Assembly (NCBI RefSeq): GCF_003254745.1
Contig: NZ_QKXH01000001.1
Coordinates: 558,001 to 622,000, forward strand
DNA from: Flavobacterium aquariorum
GTDB lineage: Bacteria; Bacteroidota; Bacteroidia; Flavobacteriales; Flavobacteriaceae
DNA length: 64,000 nt
Direction: 5' to 3'
Under the pieces are notes generated by a model that was not told where the DNA came from, did not search any database, and saw only the letters and a program-made list of their open reading frames with translations. Shown in pieces: positions 17,292-25,082 of the stretch (the first letter of the stretch is position 1; each line of letters begins with the position of its first letter). The translations under genes and the position numbers were made by a program.

Positions 17292-19310
17292 TTATTCCGT
17301 AACGATTGTTTCCTTTTTGCTTTCAGTATATAATTCATTGATAACATCAAAGAAATACTGTAAACTATTAGTATGTTCCCCTTTAATGGTGTACGATGCA
17401 TCAGAAACAATAGCGCCATTTTTGAATTTGGATTCCACTGTAATTTCTCCTGCATTTTTCAATGCAATGTCATAGTAATTGCTTTTGGCATCTTTGCTAA
17501 ATTCCGTTTTGGATGCTGTAATTATTTTTTGAATATCAAACCAGGCAGCCGAATTATTTTTTGAAATCGATTTTTTGAAATCAGCCTGTAATGGCATTAC
17601 TGTTTGTTGAATAAGGTTTTCTACGTTTATCTTTGAGGTAGTTAACATCACCACGCCGTTTTTCATTCCAATGTATAAGTTCTCGATCAGATTGTCCTTT
17701 TCAAAATGAATGGTGTAATATCCGTTGGTCAATTGATAATCAGTAGCGGTAAATTTACTTTTATTCAAAGGAAGCTGCAGCAATTTGTTGACAAATGATT
17801 CATTTCTCGTATTCATAAGAAATGTAAAGTCAGGCTGTATTTCATCTTTGGTGCCTTTGGTTTCTATTTGCTGATAATTTTCATCATAATCGATGTTCAC
17901 GAAATCTCTCTGTACTTTTTTGAGATCATGAAGCACGAAAATGGCATTACCGGGAATGAGGTCCGCAATGGCTTTTTCGTCCAAAAACAACGCAACGGCA
18001 TCAATTAAAACATCAGCTTCGTTGCCGCTGGCTTCTTTGGAGTAGGATTGGTAAACAGAATTCAAAGTGTTTTTTAAAACTTTGTATTCATAGTTCATAA
18101 TGGCTTGTGTATCCATCGCAATTGAGTAATATCCCAAAACATTATTGCCTATATAATTCAAAAGGTTTTTATCAATTTTCGAATCACATATTTCCTGATA
18201 TGATTTTTTTGTTTCTTCGTTTTTGGGAGTCATCACCTGATTCAATCGAATCCTGTCTTTTTCAAAATAACCATTCATATGGAAATTACTGTTAAGTATT
18301 CCATTTTTGTAAATTCCCATCAAAGCGGAATTTGTGCCTACAAATCCAGAATACAACTGGGTTGTCAATGCGTCCAAATCAGCGAAAATATAAAAGTCAG
18401 ACTTAGGGTTGTTGTTTTTAAAAACTACGGAGCTTTCTGCCGCCGTTTCTGTTTTGGAATCGAAAGCTTCTTTGAAAATCAAATCCACAACAGGATTGAT
18501 TTTTAATCTTTCGATGGAATCGGTTTTTCTTAATTCGATTTCCAATAATTTTCTGTTGGTTTCTTCCAGTTCCGCATTGGCTTTTTCTTGTGCAGCATAA
18601 ATCTCTTCTTCGGTTGGCTCAACAATTTTGGGTTCTTCCGTTACTTTTTTGATTTTCTTTCCCTTATTGCTTTTTCCTTTTTTGGTATTTTTCTTCTTTT
18701 CAGGATCGGGAGTTGGTTTTGTTTCTTCAGAGACGTAGGCAGGAGTAGCCGTGTCATAGTTAACTGCTACAGAATCTACGAGAACGCCTGTTGTATCCAT
18801 GCTAGTTAAATCAGCGTATGGTTCTGTTTCAGTATAATTATTTTTATTGGGTCTGGAAAATGTGGCATTCACCAAAACAGCGAACTTTTCATTCCAAGCC
18901 AAATGATGTGTTTTTGAAGTAGCAACGCTGTTGTATGTTCCTTGTTTTTTTACTTTAAGACTGTCTCCGTATTTGGCTTGAACCAATTTTTCGAACAATG
19001 CAGGATTATTTAGCGGAAGCAACACAACATAACTCATCACAGAGTCTTTGTTAATGTAATATTGATACTGTTTATTTGTTAAGTCAATACCTGTTTGGCT
19101 TAAATCTTTTGGTAAAAATTTTAATTCTTTTTCCAATAACTCCTGCATCCATGGATATTCCTGAATGGTTTTGATTGCTACTTTGTCATTTAGATTTTTG
19201 CCGTTAAAACACAAGGCAAAGGGAGCGTCGTTTGGAACTTTGTTGGCTAGATCCTGAGAATGTATTGTTGTGGAAAAACAAATAGCTAGGAGTAGGAAAT
19301 ATTTTTTCAT
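17292..19310 (-). CDS. DUF4836 family secreted protein
   Basis: A 672-residue protein with a signal peptide (KKYFLLLAICFSTTIHSQ). The N-terminus (VPNDAPFALCFNGKNLNDKV) and the late segments (LLQLPLNKSKFTATDYQLTNGYYTIHF) fit DUF4836, a Bacteroidota envelope family of unknown role. Between residues ~195 and ~270 there is a strongly charged insert rich in Lys and Glu (KKKNTKKGKSNKGKKIKK followed by a Glu-rich helix), which looks like a flexible linker or coiled coil. The gene starts 8 bases after the upstream lipoprotein gene and ends 3 bases before the next, so the three proteins likely work together in the periplasm or outer membrane. Confidence 0.8.
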   Translation of the reverse strand: MKKYFLLLAICFSTTIHSQDLANKVPNDAPFALCFNGKNLNDKVAIKTIQEYPWMQELLEKELKFLPKDLSQTGIDLTNKQYQYYINKDSVMSYVVLLPLNNPALFEKLVQAKYGDSLKVKKQGTYNSVATSKTHHLAWNEKFAVLVNATFSRPNKNNYTETEPYADLTSMDTTGVLVDSVAVNYDTATPAYVSEETKPTPDPEKKKNTKKGKSNKGKKIKKVTEEPKIVEPTEEEIYAAQEKANAELEETNRKLLEIELRKTDSIERLKINPVVDLIFKEAFDSKTETAAESSVVFKNNNPKSDFYIFADLDALTTQLYSGFVGTNSALMGIYKNGILNSNFHMNGYFEKDRIRLNQVMTPKNEETKKSYQEICDSKIDKNLLNYIGNNVLGYYSIAMDTQAIMNYEYKVLKNTLNSVYQSYSKEASGNEADVLIDAVALFLDEKAIADLIPGNAIFVLHDLKKVQRDFVNIDYDENYQQIETKGTKDEIQPDFTFLMNTRNESFVNKLLQLPLNKSKFTATDYQLTNGYYTIHFEKDNLIENLYIGMKNGVVMLTTSKINVENLIQQTVMPLQADFKKSISKNNSAAWFDIQKIITASKTEFSKDAKSNYYDIALKNAGEITVESKFKNGAIVSDASYTIKGEHTNSLQYFFDVINELYTESKKETIVTE

Positions 19311-19318
19311 ATCTATAT

Positions 19319-19978
19319 TTAGTTGAGTGTGATTGTATTTTCGATTTTTTCGTTTCCGTTAATCACATTTATTACGGAACCGTTAAGTTTGATGGCTTTG
19401 TTGCTTTTGGATGTGACCGCATTTTTATTAGAAAAGGACTTGATGGTTGAGTCAAATTTGTATACAGAAGTGTATTTGGCGGTTTGAAAAACTTCCTTGT
19501 CAGCTTTTTCCAATTTATCGTATAGGGCTTTTATGGGTATTTTTTGGCTGCGAATAAACTTTTTGTCATTGAAAGTGAAATAGTCCGTGGCAATCGTCGG
19601 ACTTATTTTTTTGCTGTTTTTTAGTTTTAAAAAAACGGCATTGAGATTGGTGATTTTTTGAAAATCTAAATCAATCGCAAAAATGTAATTTGTTAAGTCG
19701 ATATTGGTTTTTACATTGGAAATTCCGGCTGTATTCTGTGCAAGTGCTTCCAGTTTGGCGGCTTCATTTTTGATTTCCTCTTTGGAAGGAATGACATAGC
19801 CATTGATTTTTTGCATCTTTAAAACCGAATTGATTTTAGTTTTGCTTTGGCTAAAATTAATTACAAAATTAAAATGTCCCGATCCGTCGTCTTTTATTTT
19901 AACTTCTTCAATCACTTCAAAGCAACTTTGGAACAAAAAGACAAAACACAATAAGGGTATAAAATAAACTTTTTTCAT
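19319..19978 (-). CDS. Lipoprotein, first gene of DUF4836 operon
   Basis: The Met at 19976-19978 opens a lipoprotein signal (KKVYFIPLLCFVFLFQSC, Cys19); the ORF's earlier start at 20005 adds a non-signal stretch. The ~219-residue mature protein starts with a strand pair (EVIEEVKIKDDGSGHFNFVINFS) typical of small Bacteroidota lipoproteins and ends in basic/Asn-rich strands. The family is not recognised. Its position at the head of the operon, and a long imperfect hairpin upstream at 20028-20102, suggest that expression of all three genes is controlled here. Confidence 0.7.
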   Translation of the reverse strand: MKKVYFIPLLCFVFLFQSCFEVIEEVKIKDDGSGHFNFVINFSQSKTKINSVLKMQKINGYVIPSKEEIKNEAAKLEALAQNTAGISNVKTNIDLTNYIFAIDLDFQKITNLNAVFLKLKNSKKISPTIATDYFTFNDKKFIRSQKIPIKALYDKLEKADKEVFQTAKYTSVYKFDSTIKSFSNKNAVTSKSNKAIKLNGSVINVINGNEKIENTITLN

Positions 19979-20027
19979 TGTATGTTTTGTTATACCATTT
20001 ATCATTATACTTTAATTCAATTGTTTT

Positions 20028-20102
20028 GGTATAATGCCGTTGTATATTTCTTTTGGTCCAATTTTTATTGGACTAATTTGAAATAACAAACGGTATTACA
20101 AG
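20028..20102. repeat. Long imperfect palindrome upstream of the DUF4836 operon
   Basis: The centre GTCCAAT (20056-20062) pairs with ATTGGAC (20067-20073), and the flanks GGTATAATGCCGTT...TATTTC and GAAATAACAAACGGTATTAC are complementary with few mismatches. The minus-strand transcript of the operon would start within or just after it. It could be a terminator, an operator or a small mobile repeat. Confidence 0.55.
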
Positions 20103-20194
20103 GTTTTTTTAAATCAAGACCTGTAATCAATGGATGTACAAAGGAAAGGATAAAATTTCTCTTTCAGATTTATTTAACACGTTTTTTATCCTAT

Positions 20195-21358
20195 TTATTT
20201 GATTTTAATCGATTTTATTGGAGCTTTAAAAGTGAATTTTAGCCACAAAAACCCAAATGTTCCAGATAGGAAAGAGGCAATAAGAATGGCTATTTTTGAA
20301 TAAGTTATGACTTCTTCACCATCGTTTTTAAAAGCCAATAAGGTTATGAAAATAGACATCGTAAATCCTATTCCTCCAAGCATTCCTGCGCCTAAAATGT
20401 TTTTCCATTTTAGATCTCTAGGTAATTTACTAATACCTAAACTCACGGCAAGGAAAGAAAACAGCAAAATCCCTAATGGCTTGCCCACCACAAGCCCCAA
20501 AATAATTCCGATTGAATTTTCATGACTCAATCCTTCGTACCAGTCTGTGTTAATGGATATACAGGTATTGGCGATAGCAAATAAAGGAAGCACAATGAAA
20601 GCAACTGGTTCATGCAAAAAATGTTGCAATTTATAGGAAGCAGTATTTTTTCCGCCATCTCCAAACGGAATGACAAAGGCCAATAGCACACCGGTAATAG
20701 TTGCATGTACACCGGAGTTCAGCATAAAATACCACATAAGAACACCTCCAATTAAGTATGGAGCCAAATGATGCACTTTTCGTCGATTGAAGATGAATAA
20801 AATTGCCAAGATGATAAAGGCATAGAGTAAGTTGTCAAAAGCAATAGTTTGAGTGTAAAATATGGCAATAACCAGAATTGCGCCTAAATCATCGATGACC
20901 GCAAGAGCTGTCAGGAATATTTTTAACGAGGGTGGAATCCGGTTACCCAATAAGGATAAGACTCCTATTGCAAAAGCAATGTCAGTGGCCATCGGAATTC
21001 CGGCTCCGTTTTGTGTTTGCGTTCCGTAATTCAATACCAGAAAAATTCCAGCAGGGACAATCATCCCGCCCAGAGCACCAAAAATGGGAAGAATGGCATT
21101 TTTGATATTAGCCAATTCGCCATGATAGATTTCTCGTTCCAATTCTAAACCAATCAATAGAAAGAAAATCGTCATCAACCCATCATTGATCCAATGTGTA
21201 ATGGAATGATGTCCAATTTCAGTGTTCCAAAAAGCGATATATTCATTTTGAATTAATGAATTAGCCAGTAATAAAGAGACTACGGTTACAAAAAGAAGCA
21301 ATAGACCACTCGCTTTTTCGCTTTGGAAAAATGCAGTAAATGTTTTGGTTAATTTCAT
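20195..21358 (-). CDS. nhaA: Na+/H+ antiporter NhaA
   Basis: This inner-membrane antiporter exports Na+ in exchange for protons. The 387-residue protein has the expected number of hydrophobic helices and the key acidic residues of the family: an Asp in the MATDIAFAIGVL segment and the Asp pair in VIDDLGAILVIAIFY. The N-terminal SEKASGLLLLFVTVVSLLLAN segment and the WINDGLMTIFFLLIGLELEREI segment are typical NhaA hallmarks. It is a single gene, divergent from the dehydrogenase at 21482. Confidence 0.96.
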   Translation of the reverse strand: MKLTKTFTAFFQSEKASGLLLLFVTVVSLLLANSLIQNEYIAFWNTEIGHHSITHWINDGLMTIFFLLIGLELEREIYHGELANIKNAILPIFGALGGMIVPAGIFLVLNYGTQTQNGAGIPMATDIAFAIGVLSLLGNRIPPSLKIFLTALAVIDDLGAILVIAIFYTQTIAFDNLLYAFIILAILFIFNRRKVHHLAPYLIGGVLMWYFMLNSGVHATITGVLLAFVIPFGDGGKNTASYKLQHFLHEPVAFIVLPLFAIANTCISINTDWYEGLSHENSIGIILGLVVGKPLGILLFSFLAVSLGISKLPRDLKWKNILGAGMLGGIGFTMSIFITLLAFKNDGEEVITYSKIAILIASFLSGTFGFLWLKFTFKAPIKSIKIK

Positions 21359-21447
21359 CTTTAAATTTCGCTTTAAAAGTAAATGGCTAATTTAAGCATT
21401 GTAGGTTAATTATTCTAGCTTCAAACCATAAACCGTGATTTTTTAGT

Positions 21448-21455
21448 TAATTTTG
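21448..21455 (+). promoter_or_regulatory. Predicted -7 box for the 2-hydroxyacid dehydrogenase
   Basis: TAATTTTG matches TAnnTTTG exactly, 26 bases before the ATG at 21482. Confidence 0.45.
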
Positions 21456-21481
21456 AGACTCTAATTTAGCAATCCTTTTAT

Positions 21482-22432
21482 ATGGACATCAAAATCCTTC
21501 ATATTGACAGCAATAACCCCATTCTATGGGAACAATTGGAACAGGCAGGTTTTATCAATCACGCCGATTTTACTTCTTCCAAACAAGAAATCGAAGCCAA
21601 AATTCAAGACTACCAAGGAATTGTTATTCGAAGCCGTTTCAAAATTGACAAACAGTTTTTGGACAAAGCCACCAATTTGCAATTCATTGCTCGAGTAGGA
21701 GCTGGATTGGAAAGCATTGATTGTGATTATGCAACTTCCAAGAATATTGCACTAATTGCCGCGCCCGAAGGTAACTGTAATGCGGTTGCCGAACATACTT
21801 TGGGAATGATATTGTCCTTGTTCAACAAGTTAAACATCGCCGATAGCGAGATTCGGTCAGGTGAATGGAACAGGGAGAAAAATCGTGGGTACGAACTCGA
21901 CGGTAAAACAGTTGGAATTATAGGATACGGAAATATGGGAAAAGCGTTTGCTAAAAAACTCCGCGGTTTTGATGTGGAAGTATTGTGTTATGACATCAAG
22001 GAAAATGTGGGTGATGCCAATGCCAGACAAGTTTCACTACAGGAATTGCAGCAAAAAACAGATGTGCTTAGTTTACACGTTCCTTGGACCCCTGAAACCG
22101 ATAAGATGGTAAATTTGGATTTTATCAATGCTTTCGCAAAAAACATTTGGATTATCAATACCTCAAGAGGAAAAAATATTATAACTGCCGATTTGGTTAC
22201 TGCCATGCAGTCCGGAAAAGTCCTTGGAGCAGGATTGGATGTTTTGGAATACGAAAAATTATCTTTCGAAACATTATTTCAAGATAAAAACACACCAGAC
22301 GCTTTTCAGTATTTATTGGATGGCCGAAAAGTGATATTAACCCCACACATTGCAGGTTGGACCTACGAAAGTCATGAAAGGCTGGCACAGGTAATTGTTG
22401 ATAAAATTAAAGCCCTGTATGGGAAAAATTAA
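21482..22432 (+). CDS. D-2-hydroxyacid dehydrogenase (phosphoglycerate dehydrogenase-like)
   Basis: A 316-residue NAD-dependent oxidoreductase. The catalytic domain is split around a Rossmann fold with GIIGYGNMG (the GxGxxG loop) near residue 145. Catalytic residues are recognisable: Arg in INTSRGKNI, Glu in DVLEYEK and His in LTPHIAGWTYES. It lacks the C-terminal regulatory domain of long SerA enzymes, so it is a short form. It could be a serine-pathway enzyme or act on another 2-hydroxyacid; serC is not adjacent, so substrate is uncertain. Confidence 0.88.
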   Translation: MDIKILHIDSNNPILWEQLEQAGFINHADFTSSKQEIEAKIQDYQGIVIRSRFKIDKQFLDKATNLQFIARVGAGLESIDCDYATSKNIALIAAPEGNCNAVAEHTLGMILSLFNKLNIADSEIRSGEWNREKNRGYELDGKTVGIIGYGNMGKAFAKKLRGFDVEVLCYDIKENVGDANARQVSLQELQQKTDVLSLHVPWTPETDKMVNLDFINAFAKNIWIINTSRGKNIITADLVTAMQSGKVLGAGLDVLEYEKLSFETLFQDKNTPDAFQYLLDGRKVILTPHIAGWTYESHERLAQVIVDKIKALYGKN

Positions 22433-22524
22433 AGTTGTAAGATTTTTAATTGTTTAAAAAATAGTATTTTATGATATTTTTTATAAATTAGACGACTATT
22501 AATTAACAAATTTAATTTTCAACT

Positions 22525-22803
22525 ATGGAGAATTCAAAACAAGAAGATTGGAACAACCCACAGCCCATTCCTCAAGAAAATAAAAAAGTTTTAGCTGGAG
22601 TTTTAGCTATTGTGTTGGGAGGATTAGGGATTCACAAATTTATTTTAGGATATACGCAAGAAGGAATAATTCAACTCATTTTAGGTGTTGTTACTTGTGG
22701 AATTGGTGGCATAATTGGCCTTGTGGAAGGAATTATTTATTTGACTAAAACGGATGAAGAATTTTATCAAACCTATCAGGTCGGCAAGAAAGGTTGGTTT
22801 TAA
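22525..22803 (+). CDS. TM2 domain membrane protein
   Basis: A 92-residue protein with a polar, Pro/Gln/Asn-rich N-terminus (residues 1-25) followed by two transmembrane helices (ILAIVLGGLGIHKFILGY and IIQLILGVVTCGIGGIIGLVEGI), the TM2 domain. The G-x-H-x-F-x-L-G-Y core and the central CGIGG are typical. Role unknown. A stem-loop terminator separates it from the following operon. Confidence 0.85.
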   Translation: MENSKQEDWNNPQPIPQENKKVLAGVLAIVLGGLGIHKFILGYTQEGIIQLILGVVTCGIGGIIGLVEGIIYLTKTDEEFYQTYQVGKKGWF

Positions 22804-22820
22804 AAAAATAAGGAAATATG

Positions 22821-22859
22821 AATCCCGTTTTGTCCTAAAAAGACGAGACGGGATTTTTT
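22821..22859 (+). terminator. Stem-loop terminator after the TM2 gene
   Basis: AATCCCGTTTTGTC pairs with GACGAGACGGGATT (one G:U) followed by six T. A close relative, with the same AATCCC...GGGATT frame, closes the next operon at 25003-25049. Confidence 0.8.
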
Positions 22860-23000
22860 GTGCTCTGTGCAAATTATAAAAGCAAAATAAATTATTTTAA
22901 TGATAAGACATTTCTGTTAATATTTATATATTAGCAGAATTATGGAGTATCCGAAAATCCAAAATAGAGTAGGGAATTAACCAAAAACCAAATTATTATA

Positions 23001-23339
23001 ATGGATTCACAAAAAGTTGACATGTTCATGATGATGAACTCTAAGTATTTTGAAGGGCATCATCTAAATACCATCCGAGAAAAATTAATGAGCTTAGACG
23101 AAAGCCAATGGCAAAGATTGCAGTTAACCCAATTTAAAGACCCAACTACCGCATTGTTGATTTCGATTTTTGCAGGAGCTTATGGAATTGATCGTTTTTA
23201 CATTGGCGATACAGGAATGGGTGTTGGAAAGTTACTTACTTGTGGAGGTTTTATGATTTGGGCAATTGTGGATTGGTTTTTGATTCAAGGAGCCACGAAA
23301 GAAAAAAATACAATTGCGTTTAATAATGCATTTCTTTAA
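23001..23339 (+). CDS. TM2 domain protein with N-terminal extension
   Basis: A 112-residue protein: a soluble helical N-terminus (MMMNSKYFEGHHLNTIREKLM) followed by a TM2 domain (LLISIFAGAYGIDRFYIGDTGMGVGKLLTCGGFMIWAIVDWFLI). The GIDRFYIGD core is characteristic. It opens a four-gene block in which the next gene starts 3 bases after its stop. Function is unknown. Confidence 0.83.
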   Translation: MDSQKVDMFMMMNSKYFEGHHLNTIREKLMSLDESQWQRLQLTQFKDPTTALLISIFAGAYGIDRFYIGDTGMGVGKLLTCGGFMIWAIVDWFLIQGATKEKNTIAFNNAFL

Positions 23340-23342
23340 AAT

Positions 23343-23756
23343 ATGTCAAAGAACAAGCTTTATATACTGATTTTATTTGCTTGTTTTTTGGGTTATAGTT
23401 GGTTACTCTTTTTGAAATTAACACCCGTGAAAAATTCAGGTTTGGATTTGACTGTCTGCGTGTTTAAAAGAGTAACCAGTTTACCATGTCCATCATGCGG
23501 TACGACAAGAGCGGTTTCCTATTTATTTAATGGGGAAATTGTGAAGTCGTTGTTTCTGAATCCTTTTGGAATAATAGTTGCCGGTATTATGGTTGTTTCT
23601 CCAGGCTGGATTATTTGGGATACCGTCGCAAAAAAACAGTCTTTTTACAATTTTTACATTAAGACTGAGAAGTTAATTAGGAAGAAAAAAATTGCCATTC
23701 CATTGATTGTATTGGTTATTCTCAATTGGGTTTGGAATATATACAAACACTTATGA
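23343..23756 (+). CDS. DUF2752 membrane protein
   Basis: A 137-residue membrane protein with a hydrophobic N-terminal helix and the DUF2752 signature CPSCGTTRAVSYLFNGE near residue 46. Conserved Cys-Pro-x-Cys-Gly-Thr-Thr-Arg-Ala is the family hallmark and may bind a metal or form a disulfide. Two further membrane helices follow. It is translationally coupled to the next gene by an ATGA overlap (stop TGA at 23754-23756, start ATG at 23753). Confidence 0.85.
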   Translation: MSKNKLYILILFACFLGYSWLLFLKLTPVKNSGLDLTVCVFKRVTSLPCPSCGTTRAVSYLFNGEIVKSLFLNPFGIIVAGIMVVSPGWIIWDTVAKKQSFYNFYIKTEKLIRKKKIAIPLIVLVILNWVWNIYKHL

Positions 23757-24202
23757 TCGCAAAACAAAAATTTAATTACAAACCTTACGACAGCGAGTTG
23801 GAAAGAGCATCCAACAGTTATTTGATGTCGCTCGTTGTGGTGCTTTGCGGATTACCATTGCCTATAATGAATTTGTTGGCATCCGTTTTCTTTTATTTAG
23901 GAAATAGAAAAAGCACACCTTTTGTAAAATGGCACTGTACACAGGCGCTACTGTCTCAATTAGGTATGTTTTTCTTTAATACCGTGGGATTTTGGTGGAC
24001 TATTTCCATCGTATTTGATGGCGCCGAAGTAACGAACCATTATATTGCTTACATAATTACCATTGTAGGTTTTAATCTGCTTGAATTTATTTTCACGCTT
24101 TATTTGGCCACACAAACCAGAAAAGGGAATCATATCGAAATGTATTTCTTTTCGGATATTACTAATTTAATCTGCAAAACCAATTATGAAAGCATTATTT
24201 AG
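23753..24202 (+). CDS. Polytopic membrane protein, TM2-M48 operon
   Basis: The chosen start is the ATG overlapping the upstream stop (ATGA, 23753-23756), giving 149 residues; the open frame from 23726 would run inside the DUF2752 gene. Three or four membrane helices (LMSLVVVLCGLPLPIMNLLASVFFY, LLSQLGMFFFNTVGFWWTI, HYIAYIITIVGFNLLEFIFTLYLAT) are present. The layout recalls DUF4870-like proteins, but I do not claim the family. It overlaps the next gene by 17 bases. Confidence 0.7.
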   Translation: MIAKQKFNYKPYDSELERASNSYLMSLVVVLCGLPLPIMNLLASVFFYLGNRKSTPFVKWHCTQALLSQLGMFFFNTVGFWWTISIVFDGAEVTNHYIAYIITIVGFNLLEFIFTLYLATQTRKGNHIEMYFFSDITNLICKTNYESII

Positions 24203-24986
24203 AGGATTGTCAATAGTGGTTGTCTTCTTTGGGATTTGGTTTTTGTTGTCTCAAATTGATTATATCACTTTTTTTAAGATTGATAAAGCCAAAAGTGCTA
24301 CCGAAAAAGGAGTTGGCGATATGATTTGGGATCAAATAAAAACGACAGAAGATATAATAGTAAATGACTCGATTACCAAATCGTTGGACAAATTATTAAA
24401 ACCATTGTGTAAAGAAAACGGAATAGAGCGTGACAGCTTAAAAGTGCATATTATACAAAAAGATGAGGTTAATGCTTTTGCGTTGCCGGATGGACATTTA
24501 GTGGTGTATTCCGGATTGATTGAAGCATCGAAGAACGAACAGGCTTTAATTGGTGTTTTGGGTCACGAAATTGCTCACATAGAGAACAATCATGTGATGA
24601 AAAAATTATCAAAAGAAGTTGGTTTTTCTGTACTGATGTCAATTACTACGGGTAATAATAATGGTAAGCTTGTTCGCGAGATTATGCATACTTTATCATC
24701 GTCGGCCTATGATCGTTCTCTCGAGAAAGAAGCCGATATCGCCAGCGTTGAATACATGCTAAAGGCTAAAATTGATCCAGCACCATTTGCAGATTTTCTA
24801 TATGAAATGTCTTTTGACAATAAATTAGAAAGTGCATTGTCATGGGTAAATTCTCATCCAGAATCGGAAGAAAGAGCCAAATACATCCTTGAATATATAA
24901 AAGGGAAAAAAGCTAGCCAGAAACATTTGTTAACAAAAACAGAATGGGCCGGTTTTAAAAAAGCCGTTAAAGAATACGAAAATTAA
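24186..24986 (+). CDS. M48 family membrane-bound zinc metallopeptidase
   Basis: A 266-residue HtpX/Ste24-type metallopeptidase. Residues 5-25 form a membrane anchor or signal (LFRGLSIVVVFFGIWFLLSQ). The zinc site is GHEIAHIENNH with the third ligand in LEKEADIASVEYM. The preceding NAFALPDGHLVVYSGLIEA is the standard M48 lead-in. It likely degrades misfolded envelope proteins, perhaps acting on products of the operon. The overlap with the preceding gene shows co-translation. Confidence 0.92.
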   Translation: MKALFRGLSIVVVFFGIWFLLSQIDYITFFKIDKAKSATEKGVGDMIWDQIKTTEDIIVNDSITKSLDKLLKPLCKENGIERDSLKVHIIQKDEVNAFALPDGHLVVYSGLIEASKNEQALIGVLGHEIAHIENNHVMKKLSKEVGFSVLMSITTGNNNGKLVREIMHTLSSSAYDRSLEKEADIASVEYMLKAKIDPAPFADFLYEMSFDNKLESALSWVNSHPESEERAKYILEYIKGKKASQKHLLTKTEWAGFKKAVKEYEN

Positions 24987-25002
24987 AGGCTATTAGTCTC
25001 TA

Positions 25003-25049
25003 AAAAAAAATCCCATCTCGTCTTAAAAAAGATGAAATGGGATTTTTTT
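25003..25049. terminator. Bidirectional terminator
   Basis: AAAAATCCCATCTCGTCTT pairs with AGATGAAATGGGATTTTT and is followed by T-rich sequence on either strand. It separates the M48 gene from the convergent OlsF-like gene. Confidence 0.85.
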
Positions 25050-25082
25050 ATAATGTGTTATCTTAAATCTGCAATCTAAAAT

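Noticed and set aside
23726..23752. Upstream start for the third gene of the TM2-M48 operon
   Set aside because: It would add nine residues read from inside the DUF2752 gene; the ATGA overlap at 23753 is the better coupled start.
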